Positions 1-8,164 of a stretch of DNA of 33,952 bases are shown one piece after another. Positions within the stretch are counted from its first letter, which is position 1. Each line of letters opens with the position of its first letter. Location of the stretch: assembly GCA_015062635.1 (NCBI GenBank), contig SUUF01000004.1:1-33952 (forward strand), given 5' to 3'. This DNA is from Coriobacteriaceae bacterium. GTDB lineage: Bacteria; Actinomycetota; Coriobacteriia; Coriobacteriales; Eggerthellaceae. Under the pieces are notes generated by a model. That model saw nothing but the letters and a program-made list of their open reading frames with translations. It was not told where the DNA came from and searched no databases. The position numbers were made by a program, and so were the translations under genes.

Positions 1-21
1 TGGCGCGTTTCCAGCGAGAAT

Positions 22-43
22 GGGTGAGCGCCTGCGCTCACCC
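22..43 (+). terminator. Hairpin before the dCMP deaminase gene, possible terminator of an upstream gene
   Basis: A perfect 9-bp stem, GGGTGAGCG (22-30) with CGCTCACCC (35-43), closes a 4-nt loop. It is not followed by a T-run, so it is either a weak terminator for the gene left of the window or an mRNA structure. It ends 28 nt before the chosen start of the dCMP deaminase gene. Confidence 0.5.
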
Positions 44-71
44 TCGTACACTTTGAATGGGAGATGCGACC

Positions 72-545
72 ATGGCACTCACGCGTACTGGGGAACGTCC
101 GAGTTGGGATGAGTATTTCATGACCCTCGCCGACCAGGTGGCGAGCCGTACCACCTGCCTTCGTCGGGCGGTGGGCGCTGTCATCGTGAAGGACCACCGC
201 ATCCTCACCACGGGGTACAACGGCGTGCCGGTGGGCATGCGCCATTGCAACGAGGTCGGGTGCCTGCGCGAGCAGCTCGGTGTCCCTTCGGGCCAACGAC
301 AAGAGATCTGCCGCGGCCTGCATGCCGAGCAGAACGCCATCATCCAGGCGGCCAAGTACGGCATCGACATCTCGGGCGCCACCATCTACATCAACACGCA
401 GCCGTGCGTCACGTGTTCGAAGATGCTTATCAACGCCGGTATCGTCGAAATCGTCTACTCGAACCCGTATCCCGACGAGCTCGGGCAGCAGATGCTCGCT
501 GAAACCGACGTGAAATTGCGCGTGTATCAACCCGAGCAGAAGTAG
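72..545 (+). CDS. dCMP deaminase (ComEB-type cytidine/deoxycytidylate deaminase family)
   Basis: The predicted cytoplasmic enzyme of 157 residues deaminates dCMP to dUMP, feeding dTMP synthesis. The zinc-binding catalytic signature is visible: H84-A-E86 (general-acid Glu) and P111-C112-V-T-C115. Cysteines at about 30, 60, 64 and 80 may form the second metal site seen in dCMP deaminases. TGYNG near residue 50 is typical of the family. An earlier in-frame ATG at 57 has no ribosome binding site. The ATG at 72 follows GGGAGA (59-64) at 7-nt spacing, so 72 is preferred. It stands alone ahead of the ATP synthase operon, separated by about 290 bp. A tRNA or cytosine deaminase is less likely, because the length and the extra cysteines fit ComEB. 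Confidence 0.9.
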   Translation: MALTRTGERPSWDEYFMTLADQVASRTTCLRRAVGAVIVKDHRILTTGYNGVPVGMRHCNEVGCLREQLGVPSGQRQEICRGLHAEQNAIIQAAKYGIDISGATIYINTQPCVTCSKMLINAGIVEIVYSNPYPDELGQQMLAETDVKLRVYQPEQK

Positions 546-680
546 GCATGAGACGGTATCGAGCCGTTCGATAGGTATGGCCTGCATTTATTGTCTTTAA
601 GAATAGATGCTTGTCAGCTTCTTCCGCTCGCAGGAAATTCTAACAATTCCCTGGTTCTGGGGGAAAACCCGCAAGTCCGG

Positions 681-689
681 TGTTAAGAT
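681..689 (+). promoter_or_regulatory. Candidate extended -10 promoter of the atp operon
   Basis: TG-T-TAAGAT (TG at 681-682, hexamer 684-689) matches an extended -10 box. No convincing -35 lies 16-18 bp upstream. Transcription would start near 696, giving an untranslated leader of about 140 nt before atpI. The rest of 546-834 is noticeably AT-richer than its neighbours. It holds a short repeat (TGGTTCTG at 652 and 694) but no gene I can support. Confidence 0.4.
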
Positions 690-834
690 TTCCGTGGTTC
701 TGCTCGATTATGCCTGAAATTAGGACAATTTCGGAAGAATGGGTAAACCAAAAGGCGAGAAACACCGTTTTTTGGCCCCAAATCAGACCGAAAGGGAATG
801 ATTTCAAGCACGGAAAGGGGACAGATTCGTTAAA

Positions 835-1131
835 TTGGGTATCGCACTCGGCATACTCCTGGGCGCGGTGGCCGGTTTTATCGCATTTCTTCCGCTTTTC
901 GCTGCAATACGCATTTCCCGCAGGGTGACCTCGGTGCGGATGCTTGCATCTGCGACGAATGCCTTGCTGGGCACGGCGGTATCGCTGGTGCTCGCGGTTA
1001 TCGGGCTGCTGCTGTGTTCGAACTATGCGCACGATGTGCTGCTGCCGTTCGGATGCGCCGAGATCGTCGCGCTCGTCGCCAGCATCTCGGTTTACGTGGT
1101 GTATAAGAACGTCCTTGCGAAGCGGAAGTAG
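835..1131 (+). CDS. atpI: Small hydrophobic membrane protein, ATP synthase protein I-like
   Basis: The 98-residue product is almost wholly hydrophobic, with about three membrane segments (roughly residues 3-25, 42-62 and 69-90) and a basic C-terminus ending KNVLAKRK. AtpI proteins are poorly conserved small membrane proteins. They usually precede atpB and help assemble the c-ring or transport Mg2+. The assignment rests on size, hydrophobicity and position 29 bp before atpB rather than on motifs. The start is the TTG at 835, because an in-frame stop lies at 799-801 and no other start codon intervenes. GAAAGGGGA around 813-821 is a plausible, somewhat distant ribosome binding site. Confidence 0.65.
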   Translation: MGIALGILLGAVAGFIAFLPLFAAIRISRRVTSVRMLASATNALLGTAVSLVLAVIGLLLCSNYAHDVLLPFGCAEIVALVASISVYVVYKNVLAKRK

Positions 1132-1160
1132 GCAAGCGGGGAAGAAAGGCTGGTAGGTTA

Positions 1161-1961
1161 ATGGGCCAAGCAATAGGTGATGCGCTCGCTCAATTTGTCG
1201 AGCATGCACAAGGTCTGTATGACACGTTCCTTTCGGCGACGGTGTTCTCCATCGGAAGCTGGAACGTCTCGCAGTATACGATTTGGATGTTCATCGGGCT
1301 TGCGCTCGTCTTGCTGCTGATTCTGGGTGTTTCCCGCAACCTGCAGCTCGTTCCCAAGAACAAGTTCTACAACACCGTGGAGTTCGGTTACACGTTCGTC
1401 AAGCACTCCATCGGCGAAGACGTCATCGGCGCGGGCTTCCAGAAGCACATCCCGTTCCTGGCCACGCTGTTCTTCTTCATCGTGTGCTGCAACATCTTGG
1501 GCCTCATCCCCGGCTTCAAGACGGCAACCGGCACCATTTCGGTCACGTGGGCGCTTTCCCTCGTGTCCTTCGTGTACTTCAACTACTGGGGCCTGAAGAC
1601 CCTCGGTCTCGGCGGCTACATCAAGAGCCTCGTGCCGTCGGGCGTCCCCGGCCCGATGATTCCCATCGTGTGGTTCCTCGAGTTCCTCTCGATGGTCATC
1701 CGTCTGCTCACGCTGGCCGTCCGACTCTACGGCAACATGCTGTCGGGCCACATGATCCTGGCCGTGTTCTCGCTCGCGACCACCGTGTTCTTCCAGTATG
1801 CGTTCTTCCAGATGGACTTCGTCACCGGTGCGGTCGGCATCCTGTGGTTCGTCCTGCTCATCGCCATGTACGCCCTCGAGACGCTGGTTGCGTTCCTCCA
1901 GGCGTACGTGTTCACGATCCTTTCGTCTTCCTACATCGGCCTGGCCATCCATCCTCACTGA
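1161..1961 (+). CDS. atpB: F0F1 ATP synthase subunit a
   Basis: This 266-residue integral membrane subunit forms the two half-channels that carry ions to and from the c-ring. The essential arginine lies in LAVRLYGNMLSGH, at about residue 188. The C-terminal helix pattern (ETLVAFLQAYVFTILSSSYIG) is also typical of subunit a. Five or six membrane helices are visible, as expected. The ATG at 1161 has AAAGG about 11 nt upstream, a weak site compared with that of atpE. It is the first structural gene of the operon and is followed by an unusual structured spacer. Confidence is high from motif and operon position. Confidence 0.97.
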   Translation: MGQAIGDALAQFVEHAQGLYDTFLSATVFSIGSWNVSQYTIWMFIGLALVLLLILGVSRNLQLVPKNKFYNTVEFGYTFVKHSIGEDVIGAGFQKHIPFLATLFFFIVCCNILGLIPGFKTATGTISVTWALSLVSFVYFNYWGLKTLGLGGYIKSLVPSGVPGPMIPIVWFLEFLSMVIRLLTLAVRLYGNMLSGHMILAVFSLATTVFFQYAFFQMDFVTGAVGILWFVLLIAMYALETLVAFLQAYVFTILSSSYIGLAIHPH

Positions 1962-1972
1962 TCAAGGAAGTC

Positions 1973-2061
1973 GCGGGTGCGAATCCCGCATCAAGTTTCG
2001 GTACTTTCAGCGGGAGTTCCTGCTGGGGTTATGTAAGGTGAATGCCGGAGATGGGCTCCGG
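1973..2061 (+). promoter_or_regulatory. Three consecutive stem-loops in the atpB-atpE spacer
   Basis: Three short hairpins lie head to tail in the 120-bp spacer. The first is GCGGG (1973-1977) with CCCGC (1985-1989), closing the 7-nt loop TGCGAAT. The second is CAGCGGG (2008-2014) with CCTGCTG (2019-2025), which contains one G-T pair. The third is CCGGAG (2045-2050) with CTCCGG (2056-2061). All precede the strong atpE ribosome binding site. Structured atpB-atpE leaders are known to help raise c-subunit synthesis, which is needed in 8-15 copies per complex. An mRNA-level role here is inferred. Confidence 0.55.
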
Positions 2062-2069
2062 GTTCAACA

Positions 2070-2078
2070 AAGGAGGTA
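2070..2078 (+). promoter_or_regulatory. Near-perfect Shine-Dalgarno of atpE
   Basis: AAAGGAGGT lies three bases before the GTG start at 2082. It is the strongest ribosome binding site in the operon. This fits the high copy number of subunit c and decides the GTG start. Confidence 0.85.
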
Positions 2079-2081
2079 ATT

Positions 2082-2300
2082 GTGGATATCACTTTGACGC
2101 TCGCTGCGATGAAGGTCGTCGGCTATGGTCTCGCCGCCATCGGCCCTGGCGCCGGCATCGGCATCGCCACGTACGGCCTGTGCGTTTCGGCCGCTCGTCA
2201 GCCTGAGATGAAGGGTCAGCTCATGGGCTACTTCTTCATCGGCGCCGCTATGTCCGAGGCTCTCGCACTCCTCGGCCTTGTCCTCTTCTTCATTGCCTAA
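2082..2300 (+). CDS. atpE: F0F1 ATP synthase subunit c
   Basis: This 72-residue helical hairpin forms the rotor ring. Helix 1 has the glycine motif G21-x-G23-x-G25-x-G27, the polar loop has R39-Q40-P41, and helix 2 carries the ion-binding carboxylate E59 in AAMSEALALLG. The residues that mark Na+-coupled rings (Gln in helix 1 near position 26, and Ser/Thr next to the Glu) are Ile26 and Ala60 here. Proton coupling is therefore the more likely reading (inference). The GTG start follows an excellent ribosome binding site. Length and motifs are standard. Confidence 0.97.
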   Translation: MDITLTLAAMKVVGYGLAAIGPGAGIGIATYGLCVSAARQPEMKGQLMGYFFIGAAMSEALALLGLVLFFIA

Positions 2301-2358
2301 TGCGTAAACGCACTACGGTAAGAAGAAACCACGAAGACAAGAAAAGGAGGCAAAAGAG

Positions 2359-2973
2359 TTGACAGCGAAGATTAACAACGTCGCGAAGAAACTCTCCTAC
2401 GGGATCGTCGCCGCTGGCGCGATGGCCGCAGCCATGCCCTTCACCGCCCTCGCTGCGGAGGAAGAGGCCGGCATCAACGCCATCCTGCCGCAGATGGACG
2501 AATTCATCCCGATGCTCATTGCCTTTTTGATCCTGTGGTTCGTCCTGGCCAAGTTCGGTTGGCCGGTCTTCGAGAACATGCTCACGCGCCGCGAGAACAC
2601 CATCAAGGATGCCCTCGCGAAGGCCGAGGAAGCACGTCTGGCTTCCGAGCGTGCCATGGCCGAGCATGAAGACCAGCTTGCTGAAGCGAAGGCACTGGCT
2701 GCCCAGATCGTCGCCGACGCCAAGAAGTCGGGTGAGGCCCTGCAGGCCGATATCACCGCGACCGCTCAGAAGCAGGCCGACGAGATGATTGAAAAGGCTC
2801 GCGCCGCCATCGAGTACGAGAAGAAGGCGGCTGTGGAGGAGCTTCAGGGTTCTGTCGCCGACATGACCATCGCCGTTGCGAGCAAGGTCATCGGCAACGA
2901 CCTGAGCGACGCCGAGCATCGCGCGATCATCGAGCGCTACATCAACGAGGCGGGGAGTTTCAATGAAAACTAA
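2359..2973 (+). CDS. atpF: F0F1 ATP synthase subunit b, with N-terminal signal-peptide-like extension
   Basis: The 204-residue peripheral-stalk subunit links F0 to F1. The membrane anchor is at about residues 49-67, followed by a long charged, Ala/Glu/Lys-rich coiled coil (about 75-180) that dimerises. Before the anchor lies an extra segment. It has a basic start (about 1-11), a hydrophobic stretch (about 14-30) and an A-L-A site followed by acidic residues (A32-A33-E34), which looks like a cleavable signal peptide. The TTG start at 2359 has AAAGGAGG 8 nt upstream, so the extension appears to be translated. The end overlaps atpH by 11 nt. Confidence 0.95.
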   Translation: MTAKINNVAKKLSYGIVAAGAMAAAMPFTALAAEEEAGINAILPQMDEFIPMLIAFLILWFVLAKFGWPVFENMLTRRENTIKDALAKAEEARLASERAMAEHEDQLAEAKALAAQIVADAKKSGEALQADITATAQKQADEMIEKARAAIEYEKKAAVEELQGSVADMTIAVASKVIGNDLSDAEHRAIIERYINEAGSFNEN

Positions 2974-3547
2974 TCGTCTTGTCGTAAACGCGAAAATCGA
3001 CGCATACGCTACGGCCTTGGTCGATAACGTGTACGAGCGCTATGGTCGCGACGAGCTGGTGGAAGTACGTAATCAGATTCGCCTTATCATCAGGCAGCTC
3101 CGCTCGAATCCCAAGTTCCTGCAACTTATGAGGCAGGACAACCTTGAACCCGCGCAAATGAACAAGATCGTTCACGAAGTGCTCGATGGGTTCAACTCGG
3201 TGTTCGCGGATGTCGCCGCCGTGATGGGCGAGAATCGGGACCTGCATCTGATTCCCCGCGTGCTGCATGCATTCGACCGGCAGATCGCCGAGAAGCACAA
3301 TGTGGTAGCCGTGGACGTGCGTACCGCCGTCGAGCTCGATGACCATCTGCGTCAGATGATTATCGACAAGGTGAAAGCCGAACTCGGCAAGGATGCGATC
3401 CTGAGTGAGCGCATCGACAAGAACATGCTTGGCGGCATCGTCATGACGGTGCAAGGCAAGCGAATCGACGCTAGCGTACGCGCTCAGATGAACCAGGCGC
3501 GTATCGAGCTCAAGAAACACACAATGGAGGTGAAAGCAAGTGACTGA
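2963..3547 (+). CDS. atpH: F0F1 ATP synthase subunit delta
   Basis: The 194-residue OSCP-type subunit joins the b stalk to the top of the alpha/beta hexamer. The sequence shows the family pattern: an N-terminal helical domain (about 1-110, containing A-Y-A-T-A-L-V near the start) and a C-terminal beta/alpha part with the conserved ILSERIDKNMLGGIVMTVQGKRIDASV at about 145-172, where L-G-G-I is the core. It overlaps atpF by 11 nt and atpA by 8 nt, which indicates translational coupling. Confidence 0.95.
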   Translation: MKTNRLVVNAKIDAYATALVDNVYERYGRDELVEVRNQIRLIIRQLRSNPKFLQLMRQDNLEPAQMNKIVHEVLDGFNSVFADVAAVMGENRDLHLIPRVLHAFDRQIAEKHNVVAVDVRTAVELDDHLRQMIIDKVKAELGKDAILSERIDKNMLGGIVMTVQGKRIDASVRAQMNQARIELKKHTMEVKASD

Positions 3548-5102
3548 AATCACCGCTCAGGCGATTGACGAGGCATTGCGTCGTCAACTCGAGCAGCTGA
3601 ACACCAGCGTCGAGGCCCGCGAGGTGGGTACGGTCGTCGAAATCGGCGACGGTATCGCACGCATCGATGGCCTGAAAGACGCGATGCAAGGCGAGCTCCT
3701 CGAGTTCACCGCTTCCGACGGCAAGATCGTTTACGGCATGGCCCAGAACCTCGAAGAGGATCAGGTCGGCGCCGTTCTTCTGGGTGATCTCACCGCTATC
3801 AAGGAGAACGACCAGGTTCGCACCACCGGCGACATCGTCGAGGTGCCCTGCGGCAAGGGCCTGCTTGGCCGCGTCGTGAACCCGCTTGGCGTGCCGATTG
3901 ACGGCAAGGGCCCCATCAACGCTGAGGGTCGCCGCCCCGTCGAGTTCAAGGCACCGGGCGTTCACGAGCGCCAGCCCGTCAAGGAGCCGATGCAGACCGG
4001 CATCATGGCCGTCGACTCGATGATCCCCATCGGACGCGGCCAGCGCGAGCTTATCATTGGCGACCGCCAGACTGGTAAGACCGCCATCGCCATCGACGCC
4101 ATCATCAACCAAAAGGGCCAGGACATGATCTGCGTCTACGTGGCAATCGGCCAGAAGGCCTCCACGGTCGCGAACATCGTCGAGACCCTCGAGAAGTTCG
4201 GCGCGATGGAGTACACCATCGTCGTCGCCGCAACGGCTTCCGATCCGGCGCCGCTGCAGTACATCGCCCCGATGGCCGGCGTTGCCATGGCAGAGTACTT
4301 CATGTTCACCGGCGAGGATGGCCAGCCGGCCAACGCCGAGAACCGCGGCCGCAACGTTCTGTGCGTGTACGACGACCTGTCTAAGCAGGCCGTGGCTTAC
4401 CGCCAGATGTCGCTGACCCTGCGTCGCCCGCCGGGACGCGAAGCGTATCCGGGCGACATCTTCTACCTGCACTCCCGCCTGCTCGAGCGTGCGGTCAAGC
4501 TGTCCGACGAGAATGGTGCCGGTTCCATCACCGCCCTGCCGATCATCGAGACGCAGGCCGGCGACGTCGGTGCCTACATCCCGACGAACGTCATTTCGAT
4601 TACCGACGGTCAGATCTACCTGGTGACCGACCTCTTCTTCCAGGGCCAGCGCCCTGCTGTCGACGTCGGCCTGTCGGTGTCCCGCGTCGGTGGCGACGCC
4701 CAGCGCAAGGCCATGAAGTCCCAGGCTGGTTCGCTGCGCCTCGACCTGGCCACCTACCGCGAGCTGAAGGCCTTCACCCAGTTCGGTTCCGACCTGGACA
4801 AGGCTACCCAGCAGCAGCTGAACCGTGGTGCTCGCATGACCGAGCTTCTGAAGCAGGGCCGTTACGCTCCGATGCCCGTCATGGAGCAGGCCATCGCCAT
4901 CTTCGCCGGCAACCAGGGCTACCTGGATGACATCCCGGTCGAGGATGTGGTTCGCTTCCGTACCGAGATGCTCCAGAACCTCCGCACCTCCGCTCCCGAG
5001 ATCTTCAGCGAGCTCGAGAAGGAGAGCAAGTTCACGGATAAGATCGAGGCTGACGCAAAGGCCGCCATCGAGCGCTTCAAGAGCCAATTTGCCGTTAGCT
5101 AA
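3540..5102 (+). CDS. atpA: F0F1 ATP synthase subunit alpha
   Basis: The 520-residue non-catalytic nucleotide-binding subunit has an N-terminal beta-barrel (about 25-95), a P-loop domain with GDRQTGKT at 174-181, and a C-terminal helical bundle. SVSRVGGDAQ carries the arginine finger that acts in the neighbouring beta active site. The GTG start at 3540 has GGAGG at 3526-3530, with a 9-nt spacer. The gene begins inside the end of atpH. Length is normal (family about 500-520). Confidence 0.98.
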   Translation: MTEITAQAIDEALRRQLEQLNTSVEAREVGTVVEIGDGIARIDGLKDAMQGELLEFTASDGKIVYGMAQNLEEDQVGAVLLGDLTAIKENDQVRTTGDIVEVPCGKGLLGRVVNPLGVPIDGKGPINAEGRRPVEFKAPGVHERQPVKEPMQTGIMAVDSMIPIGRGQRELIIGDRQTGKTAIAIDAIINQKGQDMICVYVAIGQKASTVANIVETLEKFGAMEYTIVVAATASDPAPLQYIAPMAGVAMAEYFMFTGEDGQPANAENRGRNVLCVYDDLSKQAVAYRQMSLTLRRPPGREAYPGDIFYLHSRLLERAVKLSDENGAGSITALPIIETQAGDVGAYIPTNVISITDGQIYLVTDLFFQGQRPAVDVGLSVSRVGGDAQRKAMKSQAGSLRLDLATYRELKAFTQFGSDLDKATQQQLNRGARMTELLKQGRYAPMPVMEQAIAIFAGNQGYLDDIPVEDVVRFRTEMLQNLRTSAPEIFSELEKESKFTDKIEADAKAAIERFKSQFAVS

Positions 5103-5113
5103 GGAAGAGGACA

Positions 5114-6103
5114 ATGGCAACACTTCATGACATCAACAGGCGTATCAACTCCGTCAAATCGACGAAGCAGATTACGCGTACCATGGAGATGATCTCGGCT
5201 GCCAAGATCCGCAGAGCCCGCGAACGTGTCGAGCGCACCATCCCGTATACCGCGGGAATGGCCTCGACCGTCACCGGCATCATCGACCGCGTCGGAGCAT
5301 CCGCCAACCCGTTGTTGCGGGTTCACGATGAGGTGAAGCACATCCTCATCGTGACGGTGGTGTCCGACCGCGGCCTGGCCGGCGGCTTCAACGGCAACGT
5401 GCTGCGTGCGGCCGAGCGGATCATGAAGGAGAAGGCCGCTGACGGCATCACCGCCGATGTGATCGCCTGCGGCAAGAAGGCCATCTCGTTCTGGAAGTAC
5501 CGCAAGATCACTCCAATCATGGAATTCACGGACCTGTCGGCCGACCCGACCATGGGCGAGGCTATCCAGCTGGGTAACTACGCCATGGAAAAGTATGTCG
5601 ACGGTACGTATGATGAGGTCATTCTCGTTTACAACCACGCGAGGAACGCTGGCGATCAGGTGTTGCGCGCCGAGTATCTGCTCCCGGTTCGCCGCATCGT
5701 GTTCGTCGACACCTCTAAGGCGATTCCGAACTGGCTTGCCCCGATGAGCGCGTTCGTGTCGATGGTCGACCTGAACAACCTTCAGGAGACCCTGGCCACC
5801 GGCGAGAGCGCCGAGAAAGAGGAAGAAGAGACCGAGGTTTCGCCCGAGGTCGTCTTCGAGCCCGAACAGGAATCGGTCCTCTGGACGTTGCTGCCTGCTT
5901 ATATGCGCACGATGTTCTACGCCACGCTCATCGACTCCGCGGCCGGCGAGCAGGGCGCACGCCGTAACGCCATGAAGGCTGCGACCGATAATGCTAACGA
6001 GATGCAGACCAATTTGACCAGACTGTACAACCGCGTCCGTCAGGGTGCTATCACCACCGAGCTCAACGAGATCGTTGGCGGTGCGGCGGCATTGGAGGAT
6101 TAA
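5114..6103 (+). CDS. atpG: F0F1 ATP synthase subunit gamma, with acidic insertion
   Basis: This central rotor shaft is 329 residues, about 35-45 longer than the common 285-295. The conserved N-terminal helix (INSVKSTKQITRTMEMISAAK) and C-terminal helix (RNAMKAATDNANEM, then ITTELNEIVGGAAALE) are intact. The extra length includes a Glu-rich stretch at about 229-252 (E-K-E-E-E-E-T), just before the segment that returns to the C-terminal helix. Longer gamma subunits with an insert occur in some actinobacteria; whether this one damps ATP hydrolysis is unknown. The start follows GGAAGAGG, and the stop codon abuts the atpD start directly. Confidence 0.96.
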   Translation: MATLHDINRRINSVKSTKQITRTMEMISAAKIRRARERVERTIPYTAGMASTVTGIIDRVGASANPLLRVHDEVKHILIVTVVSDRGLAGGFNGNVLRAAERIMKEKAADGITADVIACGKKAISFWKYRKITPIMEFTDLSADPTMGEAIQLGNYAMEKYVDGTYDEVILVYNHARNAGDQVLRAEYLLPVRRIVFVDTSKAIPNWLAPMSAFVSMVDLNNLQETLATGESAEKEEEETEVSPEVVFEPEQESVLWTLLPAYMRTMFYATLIDSAAGEQGARRNAMKAATDNANEMQTNLTRLYNRVRQGAITTELNEIVGGAAALED

Positions 6104-7554
<1,451 letters not shown>

Positions 7555-7555
<1 letters not shown>

Positions 7556-7980
7556 TGTCTAAGCTCACGTGCGACATCGTGCACTTGCAGGACCGCGTCT
7601 ACCGCTGCGAGGACGTCGAGATGGTCGTCGTCCCGGGTCAGTTGGGCGAAACCGGCATCATGGAGAACCATGTGCCGCTGGTGTCCAAGCTCAGGAGCGG
7701 AGCGGTGCGCGTGCACCTGAACGATGGCACGGTGAAGACAATCGCCACGCAGGGCGGCTATGCGACTTGCTCCGGCACGCGTGTCTACGTCCTTGCCGAC
7801 CGCGCTTGCCTCGCCGAGGATATCGACGAGAACGAGCTGCGCGAGGAAGAGGCGTCGCTTAACCAGCGTATCGCGGCTGAAGAGGAGGGCATCAAGAAGA
7901 AGGTGCTCGAGCGCAAGCTGCGTTGGGTGAACATTCGCCGCAAGGTGAAAGAACAGGCCGGAAACGCCGCACACATCTAG
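7555..7980 (+). CDS. atpC: F0F1 ATP synthase subunit epsilon
   Basis: The 141-residue subunit regulates hydrolysis and binds gamma. The N-terminal beta-sandwich carries the expected V-V-V-P-G-Q-x-G-E-T-G-I-M-E-N-H-V-P-L pattern. The C-terminal helical hairpin (about 85-138) is rich in Glu and Lys. The start is the ATG at 7555, which overlaps the atpD stop. An in-frame ATG 90 nt upstream lies within atpD and has no role. It is the last gene of the operon, followed by a strong hairpin. Confidence 0.95.
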
Positions 7981-8020
7981 TCGCGGTGCAAGCCCATACC
8001 CGGTCTGAGATATCCACATC

Positions 8021-8046
8021 AAGGCGCCCCGGCAACGGGGCGCCTT
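8021..8046 (+). terminator. Intrinsic terminator of the atp operon
   Basis: A perfect 10-bp stem, AAGGCGCCCC (8021-8030) with GGGGCGCCTT (8037-8046), closes a 6-nt loop and is followed by CATTTC. The T-tract is short, but the position 40 bp after atpC and the stem strength fit termination. Confidence 0.8.
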
Positions 8047-8094
8047 CATTTCGCCCGATGAATCGTGGGACTTCCCAGAACGTCGATGGGCGGT

Positions 8095-8123
8095 TTTACA
8101 CACGATGCGAAATCTGGGAGAAT
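8095..8123 (+). promoter_or_regulatory. Candidate promoter of the MacAB-like operon
   Basis: TTTACA (8095-8100) and GAGAAT (8118-8123) are separated by exactly 17 bp, with TGG directly before the -10, making it an extended -10. Each hexamer has one or two mismatches to consensus. A start near 8130 leaves a short leader to the ribosome binding site at 8151-8160. A small inverted repeat, TGGGA-CT-TCCCA (8066-8077), lies just upstream. TGGGA recurs at 8115 and 8132, so a regulator site is possible. Confidence 0.6.
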
Positions 8124-8164
8124 CACTACCTTGGGAAGCAAACGAAATCCGAGGGAGGGACGGC

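Noticed and set aside
640..1209. Minus-strand frame opposite the atpI region
   Set aside because: It overlaps atpI and the candidate promoter, has no ribosome binding site and looks low in protein-like character.
1955..1998. A tRNA gene suggested by a perfect T-arm-like hairpin
   Set aside because: Only the T-arm shape exists. The upstream 60 nt are the end of atpB and offer no acceptor, D or anticodon arm.
2082..2300. Na+-coupled c-ring
   Set aside because: The Gln and Ser/Thr ligands that accompany the Glu in Na+ rings are Ile and Ala here.
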